Source: Marinobacter sp. es.048
GTDB taxonomy: Bacteria > Pseudomonadota > Gammaproteobacteria > Pseudomonadales > Oleiphilaceae
Length of the DNA stretch: 64,000 nucleotides
Reading direction: 5' to 3'
Assembly (NCBI RefSeq): GCF_900188435.1
Contig: NZ_FYFA01000002.1
Location: 620,001-684,000 of the forward strand
In this document: positions 40,292-51,777 of the stretch, in pieces
Layout: each line of letters begins with the position of its first letter
How positions within the stretch are numbered: the stretch's first letter is position 1
Notes under the pieces: generated by a model
Database searches by the model: none
What the model was told of the DNA's origin: nothing
What the model saw: only the letters and a program-made list of their open reading frames with translations
Program-made: the position numbers and the translations under genes

Positions 40292-41565
40292 AGGCCGCGC
40301 CCGGCCTCGCGCCAGACAGCCTTCACCTCATCGGCGATGATCCGAAGGCCCTCGGCAACCCGGTCATCATCCTGCGAATAGGTTACGCGCAGACATTCAT
40401 GCCGGTGCTTCCAGCCATCCTCCGGCAGCCCCGGGAAGAAATAGTGCCCGGAAACAACCAGGACACCCCGGCTCTTCAGTCGCTGATACAACTCAAGGCT
40501 GGTAATCGGCAGGTCCGGAAACCAGAGCCACAGGAACATGGCGCCTTCGGGTTTATGGACATACCAGCGACAACTGTCCTCGCCCATGGCCTCCCGGAAA
40601 ACGGCCACCGCCCGCTCCATCTTCGCCTTGTAGAACGGGCAAACCACATCCCGGCTCAGGGACAGAATCTCACCGGAGCGAACCAGCGGCTCCGCCAGCA
40701 TGGCGCCAAAACTGCCCGTCGCCAGGTTCATAATGGCGTTAATCCCTGATAGCGCCTTGATCACCGGCTCGGCGGCAATCACGATACCGGTCCGCGCTGC
40801 CGGCAGCCCAAGCTTTGAAAGGCTCAGGCAGAGGATGATCTGGTCGTTCCAGGTGGGAGCTGCATCGACGAACAGCAAGCTGGGAAACGGTGTGCCATAG
40901 GCGCCGTCAACGATCAGTGGCACATCGTGTTGGCGAGCAAGCCCTTCAAGCCGCGCAAGCTCTTCGTCAGTAACAACGTTACCGGTAGGATTGGTGGGGC
41001 GTGACACACAGATAGCGCCGGTCTCGCCGGTAACCTCTACGGCATCAAAATCCACCCGGTACTTGAACTCGTGGGCGTCGGTGAACGAGATGTCTGGCTG
41101 CACCGCATGGAACAGGCCCGGTTCAATACCAGCGTCAGCGTAGCCTATGTACTCGGGTGCAAGCGGCAAAAGAATATGCTTGCGGTTACCGTCGCCGTAG
41201 TCTCCGCCAAACATGTTGAACAACATGAAAAAGGCAGCCTGGCTGCCATTGGTCAGCGCAATGTTCTCGGGTTTCAGGCCCCAGCCATATTCCCGGTTGA
41301 GCAGTTCGGCGAGCGAGGCGATAAACTGCTTTTCGCCCTGGGGCGGATCGTAGATGCCGACCAGACGACGAACGTCGCCCTCGTTACGGCTCATATCCGC
41401 CAGAATTTCCTGCACCCTCTGCTGGATCTCGGGAATATGCCCAGGATTGCCGCCACCCATCATGATCATGTCGTCGCCGGATGCCATGGCATTACCCAGG
41501 TCATCCATCAGAGACGTGATGCCGGCGTCGGCGGTGAACTTTCGACCAAAAGCAGAGAGTTTCAT
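40288..41565 (-). CDS. avtA: Valine-pyruvate aminotransferase
   Basis: PLP enzyme that moves the amino group between valine or alanine and pyruvate. The 425 residues begin MKLSAFGRKFTADAGITSLMDDLG, the AvtA-type N-terminus. They include MMGGGNPGHIP, NREYGWGLKPENIALTNGSQ, SRPTNPTGNV, VDGAYGTPFP and the PLP lysine in LSLSKLGLPAARTGI. Length matches the family. It follows the yjaG-like gene on the minus strand after 73 bp and converges with DUF3108. Confidence 0.93.
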   Translation of the reverse strand: MKLSAFGRKFTADAGITSLMDDLGNAMASGDDMIMMGGGNPGHIPEIQQRVQEILADMSRNEGDVRRLVGIYDPPQGEKQFIASLAELLNREYGWGLKPENIALTNGSQAAFFMLFNMFGGDYGDGNRKHILLPLAPEYIGYADAGIEPGLFHAVQPDISFTDAHEFKYRVDFDAVEVTGETGAICVSRPTNPTGNVVTDEELARLEGLARQHDVPLIVDGAYGTPFPSLLFVDAAPTWNDQIILCLSLSKLGLPAARTGIVIAAEPVIKALSGINAIMNLATGSFGAMLAEPLVRSGEILSLSRDVVCPFYKAKMERAVAVFREAMGEDSCRWYVHKPEGAMFLWLWFPDLPITSLELYQRLKSRGVLVVSGHYFFPGLPEDGWKHRHECLRVTYSQDDDRVAEGLRIIADEVKAVWREAGRGL

Positions 41566-41638
41566 GGGTAAAATCCATCTGACCTAATCTGAAAATAACG
41601 GGTAATACCGGAAGTGTAGCTTGCTCTGGCACTGGCGC

Positions 41639-42238
41639 TTATTCGCTCAGCGAGATACCCAGGTTGCTGACGCCCTCATTGGCTGCGTCCTCCCGGAGCC
41701 GGGCCACAAACTGATCGGTTGGCGTTCGTTGGCGTTTCAGCGCCAGGATCAGGTCCCGCTGAAAGGTTTTGTCTTCCTTCATCAACGGGTGGTGATCGAG
41801 CAGACGAACGAGCTCGTCTTCCTCAAGGTCTTCTCCCTCTGACAGCTCAATAAAGTTCATCACGGTCCCGGTCGCCATTTGCGAGGCATCGGTCGCGCGG
41901 TGCTTGGCCGGGTTCAGGCGGTTCAGCAGGGCCTGTTCCAGGAGCTGACAGAAGTCGAATGCCGGGTACACGCCATAGGCGTCATACGCTTCCACCTCTG
42001 GAGACAGGGCTTCCAGTTTGGCGAGCAGCTGTGGGATCGCCGATTCGGAAACGTCCTTCTGCAGCAAGTCCCACCCAAGGTCCAGAAGCTGGCGCATCTT
42101 GGCACCGGTTTTCAGACCCATGGCATCGGCAAACAGGGCATAGTTCGGGAATGAGCGCTCAGCCAGAGCGAGCAAGAAGGCGCATTCGCGCCAGCCCTGC
42201 AGTTGTGAAACGGCTTTCAGGAACTGGTTGGCGTTCAT
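41639..42238 (-). CDS. YjaG (DUF416) family protein
   Basis: Soluble alpha-helical protein of 199 residues and unknown function. It has the family segments [41 protein letters not shown] and the ending [12 protein letters not shown], which resemble E. coli YjaG from memory. It shares ATGA with the upstream dcd stop (4-bp overlap), so it is cotranscribed with dcd. Confidence 0.85.
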   Translation of the reverse strand: MNANQFLKAVSQLQGWRECAFLLALAERSFPNYALFADAMGLKTGAKMRQLLDLGWDLLQKDVSESAIPQLLAKLEALSPEVEAYDAYGVYPAFDFCQLLEQALLNRLNPAKHRATDASQMATGTVMNFIELSEGEDLEEDELVRLLDHHPLMKEDKTFQRDLILALKRQRTPTDQFVARLREDAANEGVSNLGISLSE

Positions 42239-42801
42239 GTCCTGGGCAGGGTCACGCCGGTCTGGCCAAGATATTTGCCACCCCGGTCTTTGTAGCTGGT
42301 TTCACAGATCTCGTCGGATTCGAAGAAGAGCATCTGGGCGACGCCTTCGTTGGCGTAGATCTTTGCCGGCAGGTTGGTGGTGTTGGAAAATTCCAGGGTA
42401 ACCTGGCCTTCCCATTCCGGCTCCAGCGGGGTGACGTTGACGATGATGCCGCAACGCGCGTAGGTGGACTTGCCAAGGCAGATGGTCAGGACGCTTCGCG
42501 GGATGCGGAAGTATTCAACGGTGCGGGCCAGTGCAAAGGAGTTCGGCGGGATGATGCAGACGTCGCCGGTGTAGTTGACGAAGCTGTTGTCGTCGAAGTT
42601 CTTCGGGTCCACGGTGGCGGAATGGACGTTGGTGAAGATTTTGAATTCGTTGCTGCAGCGTACGTCGTAGCCGTAGCTGGAGGTGCCGTAGGAGATCACG
42701 CGGCCTTTTTCGGTTTCACGAACCTGTCCGCTTTCAAACGGTTCGATCATGCCGTGTTGTTCGGACATCCGGCGAATCCACTTGTCGGATTTGATGCTCA
42801 T
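42235..42801 (-). CDS. dcd: dCTP deaminase
   Basis: Converts dCTP to dUTP for thymidylate synthesis. The 188 residues start [22 protein letters not shown]. They contain [20 protein letters not shown], the catalytic-site text [32 protein letters not shown] (split, key Ser/Arg/Glu present) and GVAQMLFFE. Normal length. It is downstream of mrp by 62 bp. Confidence 0.96.
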   Translation of the reverse strand: MSIKSDKWIRRMSEQHGMIEPFESGQVRETEKGRVISYGTSSYGYDVRCSNEFKIFTNVHSATVDPKNFDDNSFVNYTGDVCIIPPNSFALARTVEYFRIPRSVLTICLGKSTYARCGIIVNVTPLEPEWEGQVTLEFSNTTNLPAKIYANEGVAQMLFFESDEICETSYKDRGGKYLGQTGVTLPRT

Positions 42802-42863
42802 TGGCGAAGTCTCGTGTCCACTGGGAAAATTGGGGCGTAGTTTACCTGTTCGCTCCGGGTCTG

Positions 42864-43964
42864 TCAGTGCTCGGTCACCGAAACGCTTGAGATTGAACCC
42901 GAGAGGTTCCGCTCGCGGGTCGAGAGTTCGGCCCCTACCCTTCTCGCGATATCGCGATAACGACGGGCCACTTCGGAATCCGGTTCGGCGATCACCGAGG
43001 GAGTACCGCCGTCGGTCTGTTCGCGGATGGTCATATGCAGGGGCAGCTGGCCCAGGAGAGTGGTGTCGTATTCCTGGGCAATGCGTTCGCCGCCGCCGTG
43101 GCCGAAGAGGGGTTCTTCGTGGCCGCAGTTGCTGCAGATGTGGACGCTCATGTTTTCGACAACGCCCAACACGGGGATGTCGACTTTTCGGAACATTTCG
43201 ATGCCTTTCTTGCCGTCCAGCAGGGCAATGTCTTGGGGCGTGGTGACGATGACGGCGCCGGTTACCGGGACTTTCTGGGCCAGGGTAAGCTGGATGTCGC
43301 CGGTGCCAGGGGGCATGTCGACGATGAGGTAGTCGAGCTCGTTCCAGAGGGTCTGCTGCAGCAGTTGCATCACAGCGCCGCTGACCATGGGGCCACGCCA
43401 GACCATGGGGGTTTTCTCGGTAACGACGAAGGCCATGGAGTTGGCCTGGAGGCCATGGGCGTCCATGGGGACGAAGTATTTGTTTTCTCGGGTGTCCGGG
43501 CGTTTGCCTTCGGGCACGCCGAGCATCATGCCGATACTGGGCCCGTAGATGTCGGCGTCGAGGATGCCAACCCGTGCGCCTTCGGCCTGAAGTGCCAGGG
43601 CCAGGTTGACGGCGGTGGTGGATTTGCCGACACCGCCTTTGCCGGAGGCGACGGCGATGATGTTTTTGACACCGGGGACAGAAGGCAGGTCTTTCTGGAC
43701 TTTGTAGGAGTGGATTTTCTGCCCTACATGAACGTCTGCGCTCTCCACGCCATCAACAAATTCAAGAGCGTTGGCAACGATCTGCTTCAGGGCGCCTGCA
43801 ATCCCTTTGGACGGATACGGAAGCTCCACCATCAGGGTCACTTTTCCGCTGCCGTCTACGTTCAGGGATTTTACGGCACCCAGTTCGTAGAGGTCCTTGT
43901 TAAGGTAAGGATCACGGTACTCGCGAACCGCTGCTTGCAGGGCCTGCTCTGAAATCTGTGTCAT
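42864..43964 (-). CDS. apbC: Mrp/ApbC iron-sulfur cluster carrier ATPase
   Basis: P-loop protein that carries and transfers Fe-S clusters. The 366 residues have an N-terminal DUF59/MIP18-like domain (about 1-85), the deviant Walker [18 protein letters not shown] near 105, [31 protein letters not shown] and a CxxC pair in [14 protein letters not shown] that would bind the bridging cluster. The start at ATG 43964 has CCGGAG upstream. It is divergent from metG, a frequent pairing in gammaproteobacteria. Confidence 0.95.
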   Translation of the reverse strand: MTQISEQALQAAVREYRDPYLNKDLYELGAVKSLNVDGSGKVTLMVELPYPSKGIAGALKQIVANALEFVDGVESADVHVGQKIHSYKVQKDLPSVPGVKNIIAVASGKGGVGKSTTAVNLALALQAEGARVGILDADIYGPSIGMMLGVPEGKRPDTRENKYFVPMDAHGLQANSMAFVVTEKTPMVWRGPMVSGAVMQLLQQTLWNELDYLIVDMPPGTGDIQLTLAQKVPVTGAVIVTTPQDIALLDGKKGIEMFRKVDIPVLGVVENMSVHICSNCGHEEPLFGHGGGERIAQEYDTTLLGQLPLHMTIREQTDGGTPSVIAEPDSEVARRYRDIARRVGAELSTRERNLSGSISSVSVTEH

Positions 43965-44161
43965 CGGGTTCTCCGGAATAAGCTCATGCTCGATTTTAAG
44001 CACGGAAACAGGTGATTCAGGTGAAAAATATCTGCTCGGAAGGTATCATCTGTGCCCGTTTCTGACCATATGGGGTCTTTACCTGGCGCAATCAATCGAG
44101 ACGGTCGCCAATCCCCGTTTTGTCTTTCCAACCCGACTAAATATAAGGTTCGGACATCACC

Positions 44162-46192
44162 ATGACGCAAGCGAGCAAGCAACAGCGCGATATTCTGGTT
44201 ACCAGCGCCCTGCCGTACGCCAACGGCCCTATCCACCTCGGACACCTGCTGGAATACATTCAGACCGATATCTGGGTGCGTTACCAGAAGATGCGGGGCC
44301 AGAATTGTTACTACGTTTGCGCCGACGATGCCCACGGCACCGCGATCATGCTCCGCGCCGAGCGTGAAGGTATTACCTCCGAGCAGCTGATCGACCGGAT
44401 CCGCGAAGAGCACCAGGAAGATTTTGCCGGGTTTCATATCCGCTTCGACAACTATTACACCACCCACTCCGAAGAGAACCGTTATTTTTCGGAGTACATC
44501 TACCGCCAGCTTCAGGAAAACGGGCACATTGCCACGCGCAAGATCACCCAGTTCTACGACCCTGAAAAGAAGATGTTCCTCGCGGACCGGTTCATCAAGG
44601 GCACCTGCCCCAAGTGCAAGACCGAGGACCAGTACGGAGATAACTGCGAGGCCTGCGGCGCGACCTACACGCCGGCCGAGCTGATCAATCCGCGATCGGC
44701 GGTTTCCGGCGCTACGCCCATCAAGAAAGAGTCAGAGCACTATTTCTTCAAATTGCCGGATTTCCAGGACTTTCTTGCCAACTGGACCCGCAGTGGCACG
44801 CTGCAACCCCAGGTGGCCAACAAGCTGGCCGAGTGGCTGGATGCCGGGCTGCAGGAGTGGGACATCAGCCGGGATGCGCCCTACTTCGGTTTCGAAATTC
44901 CGGACGCGCCCGGCAAATACTTCTACGTGTGGCTCGACGCCCCCATCGGCTATCTGGCCAGCTTCAAGAACCTGTGTAACCGCGAAGACATCGATTTCGA
45001 GCACTTCTGGAAGGCCGATTCCACCGCCGAGGTCTACCACTTCATCGGCAAGGACATTATCAATTTCCACGCGCTGTTCTGGCCGTCCATGTTGCACGAT
45101 GCCGGCTTCCGCACACCGACGGCGGTCTGGGCCCACGGCTTCGTAACCGTGAACGGCAAGAAGATGTCCAAGTCCCGGGGCACGTTTATCATGGCGCGCA
45201 CCTACCTGGATCATCTGAATCCGGAATACCTGCGCTACTACTTCGCCGCCAAGCTGACCGGCAGCGTGGATGACATGGACCTTAACCTTGAAGACTTTGC
45301 CGCCCGGGTGAACTCGGACCTGGTGGGCAAGGTGGTCAACATTGCCAGCCGGAGCGCCGGCTTCATTACCAAGCGTTTTGACGGCCAGCTTGGCGAGGTA
45401 ACCGAGCACGCCAAACTGAAAGAGTTCATCGAAGCCGGAAAGGAAATCGAGGAATTCTATGAGGCCCGCGAATTTGGCCGCGCGATGCGACGGATCATGG
45501 AGCTGGCCGACATTGCCAACCAGTATGTCAACGATGAGCAACCCTGGGTGATCGCCAAGCAGGAAGGCCAGGACGCAAATCTTCAGGCGATCTGTACCAA
45601 TGCTATCAACATGTTCCATCTTCTGATGACGTACCTGGCGCCGGTACTGCCGGAAACCGCCAAGGCTTCCGAGGCATTCCTGAATGCGCCCCTGGACTGG
45701 AACAATCGTAGCGAGCGCCTGGAAAACCACGGCATCAACAAATTCAAGCCGCTGATGAACCGTGTGGACATGGCCCAGATCGAGAAGATGCTGGATGCCT
45801 CCAAGGAGGAGTTGCCCGCAGCGACCGGCAAACGGGCCCCTGCTGCCAATCTTGAGCCCATCGCGGATGAAATAGAATTTGGCGATTTCGCGAAAGTGGA
45901 TCTTCGCGTCGTTAAAATTGTCAAAGCCGAGCACGTGGAAGGCGCGGACAAACTTCTTCGCCTCACCCTTGACGTAGGGCATGGCGAACGCAACGTGTTT
46001 GCTGGTATCAAGTCAGCCTACAAGCCGGAAGATCTCGAGGGACGTCTGACGGTCATGGTAGCCAACCTCAAACCCCGAAAAATGAAGTTCGGGATGTCTG
46101 AGGGCATGGTTCTGGCGGCAGGCCCCGGTGGTGAGGATATCTTCATCCTGTCCCCGGATTCCGGCGCCACCCCCGGCATGCGGATTATGTAA
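44162..46192 (+). CDS. metG: Methionyl-tRNA synthetase
   Basis: Class I synthetase of 676 residues. The HIGH-type motif is [14 protein letters not shown], the zinc knuckle is [19 protein letters not shown] (four Cys near 145-162) and the KMSKS loop is [12 protein letters not shown] (about 335). The C-terminal 100 residues form the EMAP/Trbp111 tRNA-binding and dimer domain ([20 protein letters not shown]). Full length and intact. Confidence 0.98.
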   Translation: MTQASKQQRDILVTSALPYANGPIHLGHLLEYIQTDIWVRYQKMRGQNCYYVCADDAHGTAIMLRAEREGITSEQLIDRIREEHQEDFAGFHIRFDNYYTTHSEENRYFSEYIYRQLQENGHIATRKITQFYDPEKKMFLADRFIKGTCPKCKTEDQYGDNCEACGATYTPAELINPRSAVSGATPIKKESEHYFFKLPDFQDFLANWTRSGTLQPQVANKLAEWLDAGLQEWDISRDAPYFGFEIPDAPGKYFYVWLDAPIGYLASFKNLCNREDIDFEHFWKADSTAEVYHFIGKDIINFHALFWPSMLHDAGFRTPTAVWAHGFVTVNGKKMSKSRGTFIMARTYLDHLNPEYLRYYFAAKLTGSVDDMDLNLEDFAARVNSDLVGKVVNIASRSAGFITKRFDGQLGEVTEHAKLKEFIEAGKEIEEFYEAREFGRAMRRIMELADIANQYVNDEQPWVIAKQEGQDANLQAICTNAINMFHLLMTYLAPVLPETAKASEAFLNAPLDWNNRSERLENHGINKFKPLMNRVDMAQIEKMLDASKEELPAATGKRAPAANLEPIADEIEFGDFAKVDLRVVKIVKAEHVEGADKLLRLTLDVGHGERNVFAGIKSAYKPEDLEGRLTVMVANLKPRKMKFGMSEGMVLAAGPGGEDIFILSPDSGATPGMRIM

Positions 46193-46236
46193 GGGCGGCC
46201 GGGCAGCGCTGGCAGGGGTTCAATGGAGCAAGGTAA

Positions 46237-46818
46237 ATGACCGAATATCTGCTGATTCTGGTCAGCACCATTCTGGTGAACAATTTTGTACTGGTTCAGT
46301 TCCTGGGCCTGTGCCCATTCATGGGAGTTTCCAGCAAGCTGGAGACGGCCATGGGGATGTCGCTGGCCACCACGTTTGTGCTAACCCTGGCATCGGTGTG
46401 CAGTTACCTTGCCTACACCTATCTGCTTGAACCGCTGGACCTGGCGTTTCTTCGAACCATCACGTTTATTCTGGTGATTGCCGTCGTGGTCCAATTCACC
46501 GAGATGGTGGTTCGCAAGACAAGCCCTTTGCTCTATCGGGTGCTGGGCATCTTCCTTCCGCTGATCACCACAAACTGTGCGGTACTGGGCGTCGCCCTTC
46601 TTAACATCAACAAGAACAACAACTTTGTTGAATCAGTATTGTATGGATTTGGGGCAGCAGCGGGCTTTTCCATGGTTTTGGTGCTGTTCGCCGCCATGCG
46701 TGAGCGCATCGCCGTGGCCGACGTTCCGGTTGCCTTTCGCGGTGCTGCCATCGGTCTGGTAACGGCCGGGCTAATGGCTCTGGCTTTCCTGGGCTTTGGT
46801 GGCCTGGTCAGCGTTTGA
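46237..46818 (+). CDS. rnfA: Rnf electron transport complex subunit A
   Basis: Six-helix inner-membrane subunit, 193 residues, starting [30 protein letters not shown]. Conserved Cys in LGLCPF and [13 protein letters not shown] are the known iron-sulfur ligands shared with RnfE/Nqr relatives. It is first of six consecutive rnf genes. Rnf couples NADH/ferredoxin electron transfer to ion movement; in E. coli the same complex (Rsx) reduces SoxR. Confidence 0.95.
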   Translation: MTEYLLILVSTILVNNFVLVQFLGLCPFMGVSSKLETAMGMSLATTFVLTLASVCSYLAYTYLLEPLDLAFLRTITFILVIAVVVQFTEMVVRKTSPLLYRVLGIFLPLITTNCAVLGVALLNINKNNNFVESVLYGFGAAAGFSMVLVLFAAMRERIAVADVPVAFRGAAIGLVTAGLMALAFLGFGGLVSV

Positions 46819-46847
46819 CCGGCTGGCGGGATTAGGAGTAACAGGTT

Positions 46848-47426
46848 ATGTGGACAAGCGTTCTTGTTGCCGTTGTGGTTCTTCTGGCCCTTGCCGTTGT
46901 TTTCGGTGGCCTGCTCGGATTTGCGGCCGAACGATTCAAGGTAGAGGGTAACCCCCTGGTCGACCAGATTGATGCCCTTTTGCCCCAGACACAATGCGGC
47001 CAGTGTGGTTACCCCGGGTGTCGGCCATACGCCGAATCCATCGCCGAGGGCGGCCCGATTAACAAGTGTCCACCCGGCGGCGAGTCCACTATCAAAGCAC
47101 TGGCCGACCTGCTGGATGTCGAGCCGGAACCACTGGACGCCGAGCATGGTGTCGAACAAGTGAAACGCGTCGCTGTTATTCGCGAAGACGAATGCATCGG
47201 CTGCACCAAATGCATCCAGGCCTGCCCGGTGGATGCCATTCTTGGCGCCGCAAAACACATGCATACGGTGATCGAGAGTGAATGCACCGGCTGCGATTTG
47301 TGTGTTGATCCCTGTCCGGTGGATTGCATCGACATGGTGACGGTAGAACCGGACATTCACACCTGGACCTGGAAACCGCCCAAATCTGGACTCATTGCCA
47401 CCGATCGCCAGGGAGCCAGCGCCTGA
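46848..47426 (+). CDS. rnfB: Rnf complex iron-sulfur subunit B
   Basis: Membrane-anchored ferredoxin-like subunit of 192 residues. It has an N-terminal helix (about 3-25), a four-Cys cluster domain ([19 protein letters not shown] with an upstream partner), and two 4Fe-4S ferredoxin motifs, [12 protein letters not shown] and [17 protein letters not shown] precedes the ATG. The TGA stop overlaps the rnfC start (TGATG). Confidence 0.96.
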   Translation: MWTSVLVAVVVLLALAVVFGGLLGFAAERFKVEGNPLVDQIDALLPQTQCGQCGYPGCRPYAESIAEGGPINKCPPGGESTIKALADLLDVEPEPLDAEHGVEQVKRVAVIREDECIGCTKCIQACPVDAILGAAKHMHTVIESECTGCDLCVDPCPVDCIDMVTVEPDIHTWTWKPPKSGLIATDRQGASA

Positions 47427-49255
47427 TGACCCAACTATGGGACTTCTCCGGCGGCATCCATCCTCCGGAACACAAAGACATCTCTACCGCGCGCCCGATT
47501 CGCAAAGCAGGTGTGGCTGACTGTCTGGTTCTGCCCCTTCAGCAGCACATCGGCGAGCCCGCCGAAGCCATTGTTGAGGTCGGCGAGCGGGTATTGAAGG
47601 GCCAGAAAATTGCCGATGTAAAAACTGGCATGGGTGTCCCTGTCCACGCGCCAACATCCGGCGTGATCGAGAGCATTGCCGACCTCCCTGTTCCCCACCC
47701 CTCGGGTATGACGGACCACTGCATTACCCTGAAACCGGATGGCGAAGACCAATGGTGCCGGCGCAATCCAGTAAAGGATTATCGGTCGCTTGAGCGGGAT
47801 CAGGTTCTGCAGATCATTCGTGACGCGGGTATTTCCGGAATGGGGGGAGCCGGCTTTCCCACCAACATCAAGCTCCGGCCACCCCGGGACCGGAAGGTAA
47901 ACACGCTGATTCTCAACGGTGCCGAATGCGAGCCCTACATCACTGCTGACGACATGACCATGCGGGAGAAGGCCGATGAGGTGGTTTCCGGCCTGAAAAT
48001 CATGGCGTGGCTTCTACGCCCCGAGCGTTGCGTGATCGGCATAGAAGACAACAAGCCACAGGCGATTGCCGCTCTTCAAAAGGCAACCGAAGGCACCCAG
48101 ACCGAAATTGCGGTTATTCCGACCAAGTATCCCTCAGGTGGTGAGAAACAGCTGATCCAGATACTGACCGGCATGGAAGTACCCAGCGGCGGAATTCCGG
48201 CCGATATCGGCGTAATGTGCCAGAACATTGGGACTGCCGTTGCTGTGGCCCAGGCGGTTTCTGAGGGAACACCTCTGATCTCCCGCGTGGTTACCATCAC
48301 CGGGGAAGCCGTCCGGGACCCGGGTAATTTCGAAGCGCTTATTGGCACACCGATTGAGCATCTGCTGGAGCAGGCCGGCGTCAACCAGGACGCGGTCAGC
48401 CGGCTGGTGCTTGGCGGACCCATGATGGGCTATACGCTGACAACAGAAGCAGTACCGGTGATCAAAACCACCAACTGTGTGATCGCCGCAACGGCCGCTG
48501 AATTGCCGGCACCGCCGCCGGAGCAGCCCTGCATTCGCTGCGGGCAGTGTGCCGAAGCCTGCCCCATGGAGCTTTTACCCCAACAGCTGTTCTGGCACGC
48601 TAAGGCCACCGAATTCGAGAAGGCCGAGCACCTGAACCTGTTTGACTGCATAGAATGTGGCGCCTGTTCCTACGTTTGCCCGAGTTCGATTCCGCTGGTT
48701 CAGTACTATCGATTTGCCAAGGGCGAAATTCGTGCCCAACAGGCGGAACAGCTGAAGTCAGACAGGGCTCGTGAGCGCTTCGAAGCCCGCCAGGCGCGCC
48801 TTGAGCGGGAGCAGCAGGAGAAAGAGCTGAGGCGTAAGGAGCGCGCGAAGGCCGCTGCCGAAGCGGCGGCCAAGAAGCAGGCCGAAGCCGAAAAGGCCGC
48901 AGCCGACGGCGAGGCCATTGACGAGCGTGCCGCCAAGTCTGCGCTGGTTGAACAGGCCCTGGCCCGCAAGAAAGCAAAGGCCGAGGCGTCCCAACCGCCC
49001 GCCTCAAGCACGCCGCCAGCGGAGGATAAACCGGATATCGAGGCCCTGGAAAAACAGCTGAGCCAGGCTCAGTCGAAACTGGAAACCATGCAAGGGATGC
49101 TCGATGAAGCCAAAGCCCAGCAGGCGGACAACGTAGAGAAGCTGGAGCGGGCCGTGGCCAAGAATCACGATCGGGTAAAACGAGCTGAAGAGGCACTGTC
49201 TGAGGCCAGAGAGAAGCTGGCCGCCGGTCCAACCGGATCCCAGCCAACCCATTAA
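47426..49255 (+). CDS. rnfC: Rnf complex subunit C
   Basis: Peripheral NADH/FMN-binding subunit with two 4Fe-4S sites. From ATG 47426 ([17 protein letters not shown]) the product is 609 residues. It has the Gly-rich binding segment GISGMGGAGFPTNIKL, LNGAECEPYITADD, and the cluster motifs CIRCGQCAEACP and CIECGACSYVCP near 370-415. Everything after about 440 is an Ala/Lys/Glu/Gln-rich predicted coiled coil of about 170 residues, a variable extension found in gammaproteobacterial RnfC. An earlier in-frame start inside rnfB is not used. Confidence 0.95.
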   Translation: MTQLWDFSGGIHPPEHKDISTARPIRKAGVADCLVLPLQQHIGEPAEAIVEVGERVLKGQKIADVKTGMGVPVHAPTSGVIESIADLPVPHPSGMTDHCITLKPDGEDQWCRRNPVKDYRSLERDQVLQIIRDAGISGMGGAGFPTNIKLRPPRDRKVNTLILNGAECEPYITADDMTMREKADEVVSGLKIMAWLLRPERCVIGIEDNKPQAIAALQKATEGTQTEIAVIPTKYPSGGEKQLIQILTGMEVPSGGIPADIGVMCQNIGTAVAVAQAVSEGTPLISRVVTITGEAVRDPGNFEALIGTPIEHLLEQAGVNQDAVSRLVLGGPMMGYTLTTEAVPVIKTTNCVIAATAAELPAPPPEQPCIRCGQCAEACPMELLPQQLFWHAKATEFEKAEHLNLFDCIECGACSYVCPSSIPLVQYYRFAKGEIRAQQAEQLKSDRARERFEARQARLEREQQEKELRRKERAKAAAEAAAKKQAEAEKAAADGEAIDERAAKSALVEQALARKKAKAEASQPPASSTPPAEDKPDIEALEKQLSQAQSKLETMQGMLDEAKAQQADNVEKLERAVAKNHDRVKRAEEALSEAREKLAAGPTGSQPTH

Positions 49256-49276
49256 CCGAGATCAGGCACCATACCC

Positions 49277-50326
49277 ATGGCATTCGTTCAGCAGTCATCG
49301 CCCCACGCACACAGTGCCCGGCCAACATCCCGTGTGATGTTGTGGGTACTTATTGCGGCCTTGCCTGGCCTGTTGGCCCAGACGCTGTTTTTTGGCTGGG
49401 GCAACCTGATCAATGTGGTCTTCTGTATCGCCCTAGCGATCGCTTCTGAAGCCGCCCTGTTAAAGCTCAGAAAAAAACCAGTCGCATTCTTCATCAAAGA
49501 CAATACTGCCGCAGTTACCGGCCTTCTGCTGGGGCTGTCACTGCCACAGTTCGCGCCCTGGTGGGTCTCAGCCGTCGCGGTGATTTCAGCCATCGTTGTC
49601 GCCAAGCAACTGTATGGCGGGCTGGGCTCAAACCCGTTCAACCCCGCCATGGTGGGCTACGCCCTGGTTCTGGTCTCATTCCCGGTTGCCATGACAACCA
49701 ACTGGGCGGAACCTGCCATGCTCTGGGACGGTGCACCAGGCTTTGGTGAGACCCTGGCGACCATTGCCTCCGGCCAGCAAACAGCGGTCGATGGCTGGAC
49801 CATGGCAACCCCGCTTGATGAGTACAAACACAAGATCACCACCCATACCGCGGCCGAGGTGCTCAACCATCCGACCTTTGGTGAGGGTATCGCCAAGGGC
49901 TGGGAATGGGTCAATGCGGCGTTCCTGGCCGGAGGCCTGCTGCTCATCGGCCTGCGCATTATCAGTTGGCACATTCCAGCCGGTTTTCTCGGCGGTCTGA
50001 TCGTGATGAGCGTGGCCTTTGGCAGCAATGCCGACCTCTACGCGCCGCTCTCGCTGCACCTGCTGGCAGGCGGAACCATGCTTGGTGCCTTTTTTATCGC
50101 CACCGATCCGGTTTCGGCCGCTACCAGCCACCAGGGCAAACTGATTTACGGGGCCGGGATTGGCATCCTGATCTACCTGATCCGCACCTGGGGCAATTAT
50201 CCGGACGCCGTGGCGTTCAGCGTTTTGCTGATGAATTTTGCGGTACCGTTCATTGATCATTACACACCCCCGCGTACATACGGGCATCACAAGGCCCGCA
50301 GGGGTGTACCGGGGAGTCAGGGATAA
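49277..50326 (+). CDS. rnfD: Rnf complex subunit D
   Basis: Membrane subunit of 349 residues with about nine helices and one covalently bound FMN. Family text includes [59 protein letters not shown] and [21 protein letters not shown]. The segment [13 protein letters not shown] holds the Thr expected to carry FMN by phosphoester linkage. It follows rnfC by 21 bp. Confidence 0.95.
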   Translation: MAFVQQSSPHAHSARPTSRVMLWVLIAALPGLLAQTLFFGWGNLINVVFCIALAIASEAALLKLRKKPVAFFIKDNTAAVTGLLLGLSLPQFAPWWVSAVAVISAIVVAKQLYGGLGSNPFNPAMVGYALVLVSFPVAMTTNWAEPAMLWDGAPGFGETLATIASGQQTAVDGWTMATPLDEYKHKITTHTAAEVLNHPTFGEGIAKGWEWVNAAFLAGGLLLIGLRIISWHIPAGFLGGLIVMSVAFGSNADLYAPLSLHLLAGGTMLGAFFIATDPVSAATSHQGKLIYGAGIGILIYLIRTWGNYPDAVAFSVLLMNFAVPFIDHYTPPRTYGHHKARRGVPGSQG

Positions 50327-50328
50327 TC

Positions 50329-51030
50329 ATGGCCGCAGTTGCACAGTCCATCCGTCGCAGCGCCATCGGGCTCGGCTTGTTCGCCGTGATCACCGGTGGC
50401 ACCATTGCCGTGACTCAGGTGGCCACCGAAGAGCGAATTCGTGAGCAGGCGGCCCGTGCAGAGGCCCAGGCCCTGTACGAGATCATTCCGGAAAGCCGGC
50501 ATAACAATGACCTGCTCAGGGACACCGTGCAGTTACCCGCCAGTGAGCGGCTCGCGCAACCTGGCGCCCTGACTGTCTGGGTGGCTCGACAGAACGAACA
50601 GCCCATTGGCATGATCATGCCGGTGGTAGCGCCGGACGGTTACTCGGGTAAAATTCACCTGCTGGTAGGGGTGAACATGCAGGGCACCATTCTCGGAGTG
50701 CGAGTCACCAGTCATAAAGAAACACCCGGGCTGGGAGACCAGATCGAAACCCGGAAATCAGACTGGATCAAGAGCTTTGATGGCCGCTCTCTGGGAGAAC
50801 CGCCGCATCGGGAGTGGAACGTCAAAAAGAATGGCGGAGAGTTCGACCAGTTCACCGGGGCAACCATCACGCCAAGGGCTGTTGTGAAAGCCGTTCAGAA
50901 GGCACTGATCTACTTCCGGGAAAATCGCCGGGTTATCCGGGAGCGGCTCAATGAAGAGCCGTCACCGAGGGACAATATCCTGAACCCTGAAGCGATTGCC
51001 GGCGAATCGTCCAATACGGAGCATTCCTGA
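50329..51030 (+). CDS. rnfG: Rnf complex subunit G
   Basis: Single-span periplasmic subunit of 233 residues with a covalent FMN. An N-terminal helix (about 12-30) is followed by the FMN-binding domain, with [18 protein letters not shown] and the attachment motif [12 protein letters not shown] (Thr of GAT). It starts two bases after the rnfD stop. Confidence 0.95.
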   Translation: MAAVAQSIRRSAIGLGLFAVITGGTIAVTQVATEERIREQAARAEAQALYEIIPESRHNNDLLRDTVQLPASERLAQPGALTVWVARQNEQPIGMIMPVVAPDGYSGKIHLLVGVNMQGTILGVRVTSHKETPGLGDQIETRKSDWIKSFDGRSLGEPPHREWNVKKNGGEFDQFTGATITPRAVVKAVQKALIYFRENRRVIRERLNEEPSPRDNILNPEAIAGESSNTEHS

Positions 51031-51032
51031 TC

Positions 51033-51749
51033 ATGGCAACCAAACCATCCAGTGAAATCGTCCGGGACGGGCTCTGGGACAACAACCCTGCCCTCGTCCA
51101 GGTGCTTGGGCTCTGCCCTCTTCTTGCCGTGACCAGTACCGTTGTCAACGCCATCGGGTTGGGTCTGGCCACACTCATGGTGCTCATGGGGTCCAATCTC
51201 GCGGTCTCGCTGATTCGCAATTTCGTAAGCGAGTCTGTGCGCCTGCCGGCGTTTGTGATGATCATCGCCTCATTCGTGACCTGCGCCGAGCTGCTGATGC
51301 AGGCCTTTACCTATGAGCTGTATCTGATTCTTGGCATTTTCATTCCACTGATTGTCACCAACTGCGCCATCCTGGGCCGGGCCGACGCCTTTGCCTCAAA
51401 GAATCCACCGCTTCCGGCACTTCTGGACGGTGCCATGATGGGTCTCGGGTTTCTGGCGGTTCTGGTGGTTCTGGGTGGTCTGCGGGAGCTTATCGGACAG
51501 GGCACTCTGTTTGTCGACATGCACCTGCTGCTCGGCCCCGTTGCGGCCGACTGGGTGGTGCGTCCGTTCGACAATTACCCGGACATGCTGTTCATGATTC
51601 TTCCACCGGGCGCATTTGTGGGACTCGGCCTGCTGATCGCTCTCAAGAACGGAATCGACAATCACCTGGAAGAGCGCCGCAAAGCCAATGAACCAGCACC
51701 CGTGGCAGCAGGCAGCAAGCGGGTCCGGGTTACCGGGAACGTTTCCTGA
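51033..51749 (+). CDS. rnfE: Rnf complex subunit E
   Basis: Six-helix membrane subunit of 238 residues, paralogous to RnfA. It has the matching motifs [23 protein letters not shown] and [19 protein letters not shown], with the paired Cys ligands. The C-terminus is short and basic. It starts two bases after rnfG and completes the ABCDGE set; nth follows after 28 bp. Confidence 0.95.
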   Translation: MATKPSSEIVRDGLWDNNPALVQVLGLCPLLAVTSTVVNAIGLGLATLMVLMGSNLAVSLIRNFVSESVRLPAFVMIIASFVTCAELLMQAFTYELYLILGIFIPLIVTNCAILGRADAFASKNPPLPALLDGAMMGLGFLAVLVVLGGLRELIGQGTLFVDMHLLLGPVAADWVVRPFDNYPDMLFMILPPGAFVGLGLLIALKNGIDNHLEERRKANEPAPVAAGSKRVRVTGNVS

Positions 51750-51777
51750 TCCCCTGGTTGCAGAAGACTGAGAGCCG

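Noticed and set aside
44732..45982. Long open frame (416 codons) antisense to metG
   Set aside because: Same artefact as over valS; no ribosome site and no family resemblance.
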